Below, piece after piece: positions 58,932 through 60,910 of a DNA stretch of 60,910 nt (its first letter is position 1; every line of letters starts with the position of its first letter). The DNA is taken from the NCBI GenBank assembly GCA_937907455.1, contig CALESQ010000047.1, positions 1 through 60,910 on the forward strand, written 5' to 3'. Under the pieces are notes generated by a model that searched no databases, had not been told where the DNA came from, and saw nothing but the letters and a program-made list of their open reading frames with translations. The stretch comes from an uncultured Caldilineales bacterium. Lineage in GTDB: Bacteria; Chloroflexota; Anaerolineae; JAAEKA01. A program made the translations under genes and the position numbers.

Positions 58932-58960
58932 TTGTGGGTAAGTGCAATTCGTGTTAAGAT
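58932..58960 (+). promoter_or_regulatory. Promoter of the membrane protein/exosortase pair
   Basis: TTGTGG (58932-58937), 17 bp, TAAGAT (58955-58960). It is only 6 bp from the ATG at 58966, so the transcript may be nearly leaderless, or the start is later. Confidence 0.4.
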
Positions 58961-58965
58961 AGGCC

Positions 58966-59319
58966 ATGATAATTGCCAAAAGACTCTTGATCTGGTTGCC
59001 TGCCATCTTGCCACTCGGCGTATTGACCTTGTTTTACAGCTATGTGCTGCGTGCACGGCTGGCGCTGGGTGTTTGGCCCCGGCCCTACCAGCCCGACCCC
59101 AAAGATCTGGGCTTTGATCTGCACTATGTTTTGGTGCTTTTCTCCTGGCCTGTGCTGCTGGTCAGCCCGGCTATACTGTTGCTGTGGCTGCTCTATTGGC
59201 GGCGTAGCCAGCCCAAGGCCTTGCTGATGTCGGCTGTCGTCTTCATGTTAATCTGGCTGGCGAGTTGCCTGCTGTTGCGCCTGGATCCTGGTCAATTTGG
59301 AATGTGGTTGATGGACTGA
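58966..59319 (+). CDS. Small hypothetical membrane protein
   Basis: 117 residues with three membrane helices (about 8-28, 52-75, 86-104) and no recognised domain. Its extracytoplasmic loop reads ALGVWPRPYQPDPKDLGFD. It is 6 bp upstream of the exosortase gene on the same strand, so it is probably co-expressed, and may be a partner of the sortase system or an unrelated membrane protein. Confidence 0.7.
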   Translation: MIIAKRLLIWLPAILPLGVLTLFYSYVLRARLALGVWPRPYQPDPKDLGFDLHYVLVLFSWPVLLVSPAILLLWLLYWRRSQPKALLMSAVVFMLIWLASCLLLRLDPGQFGMWLMD

Positions 59320-59325
59320 TTATCT

Positions 59326-60843
59326 ATGCTTGATTGGCTTAACCTTAACGGTTTGATAGGAGAGCGAGGTCGAACACGCGTTGCCTGGCTGCAGCTGGGC
59401 CTGAACGCAGCTATAGCCGCGGTCTGGTTGCTGCTGTATCGTCCGGTGCTGCATTATCTGAGCCGTGTGGCGACTAACGACGATTTCCGCACCAACCAGA
59501 TTCTGCTGCTGGGTATCGCCGCGCTGTTGATTTCCGAAGCACGGCGCGACACATCCGTTCTTCGCCCGCGTCTGGATGCCGCCCCAACTCTGCACCGCTG
59601 GCCGTTGATCTTGGCGCTTGCCGCGTCCGTTGCTTTTCTGTTTGCCGAGCGCTTTTTGGCCGTCAACACGCTTTCGGCTACGCTGTTCGGCTTGGCGAGT
59701 TATGGCCTGTTGGGGCTGTGGATGTCTCCGCCGCGCTGGCGCAGTACCTGGCCTGCGGCGCTGCTGTTGATTGGCGTGCTGCCCTTTGGCGATCACTTGC
59801 AAACCTTTGTGGGTTATCCGTTGCGCTTCCTTACTGCGCGGCTGGTGGGCCTGGGCCTGGGCGCGCTGGGTGTGCCTTCGGTGGGAACTGATACCATCCT
59901 GGTGTTCGAGACAGGTATTTCGCAGGTGGATGTGCCGTGCAGCGGCATCAAGAGCCTGTGGACGGGCCTGTTATTTTTGCTGGCTGCTACCGTGGTACAG
60001 CGCCGCCGTGTAGATGCACGTTGGCTGGGCACAGCTACGCTGTTTGTGGCGCTGTTGTTCGCGGTGAATCTGGCACGGGTGGCGATTCTGGTGGCTGTCG
60101 GTGAGGTGCTGGGACTGCGCACCTTTGCTGCGTTGCTACATGTGCCGCTGGGGGTGTTGGGCTTTGGGTTGGCCTGCGCGGTGGCTGCCTGGGGACTGCG
60201 CGGTGCGGTGGAAGCTGCTCCTGTAGTTGCAGCACCGACATCCCAACCCGCGGCCAGGGTGGCGCTGTCCTTGTCTGTGGCCTTGATCGCGTTCATGGTG
60301 GCCCTTGTCACCGTGTATGCTCCGCGCCCAGCCAGCGCTACCGCGGCCGCGTCGCCGGTGTGGCGCTTCCCCGCAGAGCTGATCACGCAGCCGTTGCCAC
60401 TCACCGCGCAGGAACGTGCCTGGCTGGCTGGCGATGGCGCCGAGGACGCGCAGCGTTGGCGCTTTCAGTGGCGCGGCCTCAGCGGTTCGATGATCCTGGT
60501 GACGAGTAGTACCTGGCGCGGGCATCACCGCCCGGAACGCTGCTTCGAGGTCTACGGTTTGACGCTGGACCAGTCCAGCGCGCACCTGGTAGATGCAGAT
60601 TTTGCTCTGCGGGCGGTGCAGCTCGGCGCGGGGCAGGGTATGCCGCTCAGCGCAGCTTATTGGTTTCAATCGGCCACACGCATCACCGACGACTATGGTA
60701 CGCGTATCTGGGCTGATCTGGGACGCGGGCGCGCCCGCTGGGTATTGGTCTCGTTGCTGTTTGATGGCCCGGTGGATGACGCCGATGCCGATGCAGCCGC
60801 GCTATATCGGGCGATCAGAGTGGCGGTCGGCAGCGATGGATAG
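59326..60843 (+). CDS. Exosortase fused to an EpsI-like domain
   Basis: 505 residues. Eight membrane helices with the exosortase triad: Cys205 in DVPCSGIKSLW, Arg251 in NLARVAIL and His272 in ALLHVPLG. After a final helix (about 310-330) comes an extracytoplasmic EpsI-like domain (about 335-500) with STWRGHHRPERCFEVYGLTL. Exosortases are transpeptidases that process C-terminal PEP-CTERM-like signals and attach proteins to the surface with polysaccharide export. The XrtO-type layout with fused EpsI is seen in cyanobacteria and Chloroflexota. I see no target protein in the window. Confidence 0.87.
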   Translation: MLDWLNLNGLIGERGRTRVAWLQLGLNAAIAAVWLLLYRPVLHYLSRVATNDDFRTNQILLLGIAALLISEARRDTSVLRPRLDAAPTLHRWPLILALAASVAFLFAERFLAVNTLSATLFGLASYGLLGLWMSPPRWRSTWPAALLLIGVLPFGDHLQTFVGYPLRFLTARLVGLGLGALGVPSVGTDTILVFETGISQVDVPCSGIKSLWTGLLFLLAATVVQRRRVDARWLGTATLFVALLFAVNLARVAILVAVGEVLGLRTFAALLHVPLGVLGFGLACAVAAWGLRGAVEAAPVVAAPTSQPAARVALSLSVALIAFMVALVTVYAPRPASATAAASPVWRFPAELITQPLPLTAQERAWLAGDGAEDAQRWRFQWRGLSGSMILVTSSTWRGHHRPERCFEVYGLTLDQSSAHLVDADFALRAVQLGAGQGMPLSAAYWFQSATRITDDYGTRIWADLGRGRARWVLVSLLFDGPVDDADADAAALYRAIRVAVGSDG

Positions 60844-60910
60844 GGAGGTAAATAAGTAGATTCAGTAGTTCACGATTTGGCCTGAAAGGCGTTAGCTGAA
60901 GTTTCCAGAA

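Overview
The window reads as a GC-rich chromosome segment of a member of the Chloroflexota, most likely Anaerolineae in the broad sense (Caldilineales-like). This is inferred from gene content, not from a marker tree. Pointers are a fused CdaA-YbbR cyclic-di-AMP synthase, GAF histidine kinases, an archaeal-type isoprenoid pair (aconitase-X small subunit plus isopentenyl phosphate kinase), DhnA-type class I aldolase, an exosortase fused to an EpsI-like domain, MutS2, and many T/P-rich low-complexity linkers. Most genes are housekeeping. Promoters are close to the sigma-70 consensus (TTGNNN, about 17 bp, TATAAT).

Layout. 1-8013: a 57-bp repeat array, a LysW-like zinc ribbon with a degenerate response regulator, a divergent PA14 membrane protein, then cdaA-ybbR and two glycosyltransferases. 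8047-12316: a methyltransferase, a VIT1/CCC1 transporter, an ArsR repressor divergent from a thioredoxin/YraQ-permease pair, a decayed MFS transporter gene and a VOC protein. 12431-15988: the hrcA-grpE-dnaK heat-shock operon under a perfect CIRCE element. 16227-25827: a HIT-like phosphorylase, PBP1A, a stomatin, a ComEA-like protein, a YihY/BrkB protein, glycerate 2-kinase and an RlmI-like methyltransferase. 25895-28782: tRNA-Val, a structured leader with terminator, selA, aconitase-X small subunit and IPK. 28845-34329: a GIY-YIG protein, a membrane-bound FeS oxidoreductase, a DUF2087 protein and mutS2. 34596-39865: proB, a GT39-like mannosyl/arabinosyltransferase-type protein, proA and a metallophosphoesterase. 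39989-40976: a 139-bp repeat array beside rplY. 41173-47659: a glycosidase-like/O-antigen-ligase fusion, UDP-xylose synthase, a GAF histidine kinase and a DUF574 methyltransferase. 47907-52644: class I FBP aldolase, a phosphoribosyltransferase, a DEAD-box helicase with a structured leader, a polypyrimidine tract and fabH. 52754-57917: an ECF sigma-degV-membrane protein operon, then folE divergent from folB-folK-lysA. 57914-60843: an alpha/beta hydrolase, a small membrane protein and the exosortase/EpsI fusion.

No CRISPR array, prophage, intact insertion sequence or classical defence island is visible. The most unusual signals are: two repeat arrays that share a palindromic core and both sit just downstream of minus-strand genes; a foldable leader plus terminator directly before selA; a glycosidase-like domain with its nucleophile replaced, fused to an O-antigen ligase; an aconitase-X/IPK pair pointing to the anhydromevalonate route in a bacterium; and a dispersed inverted-repeat element in two copies.
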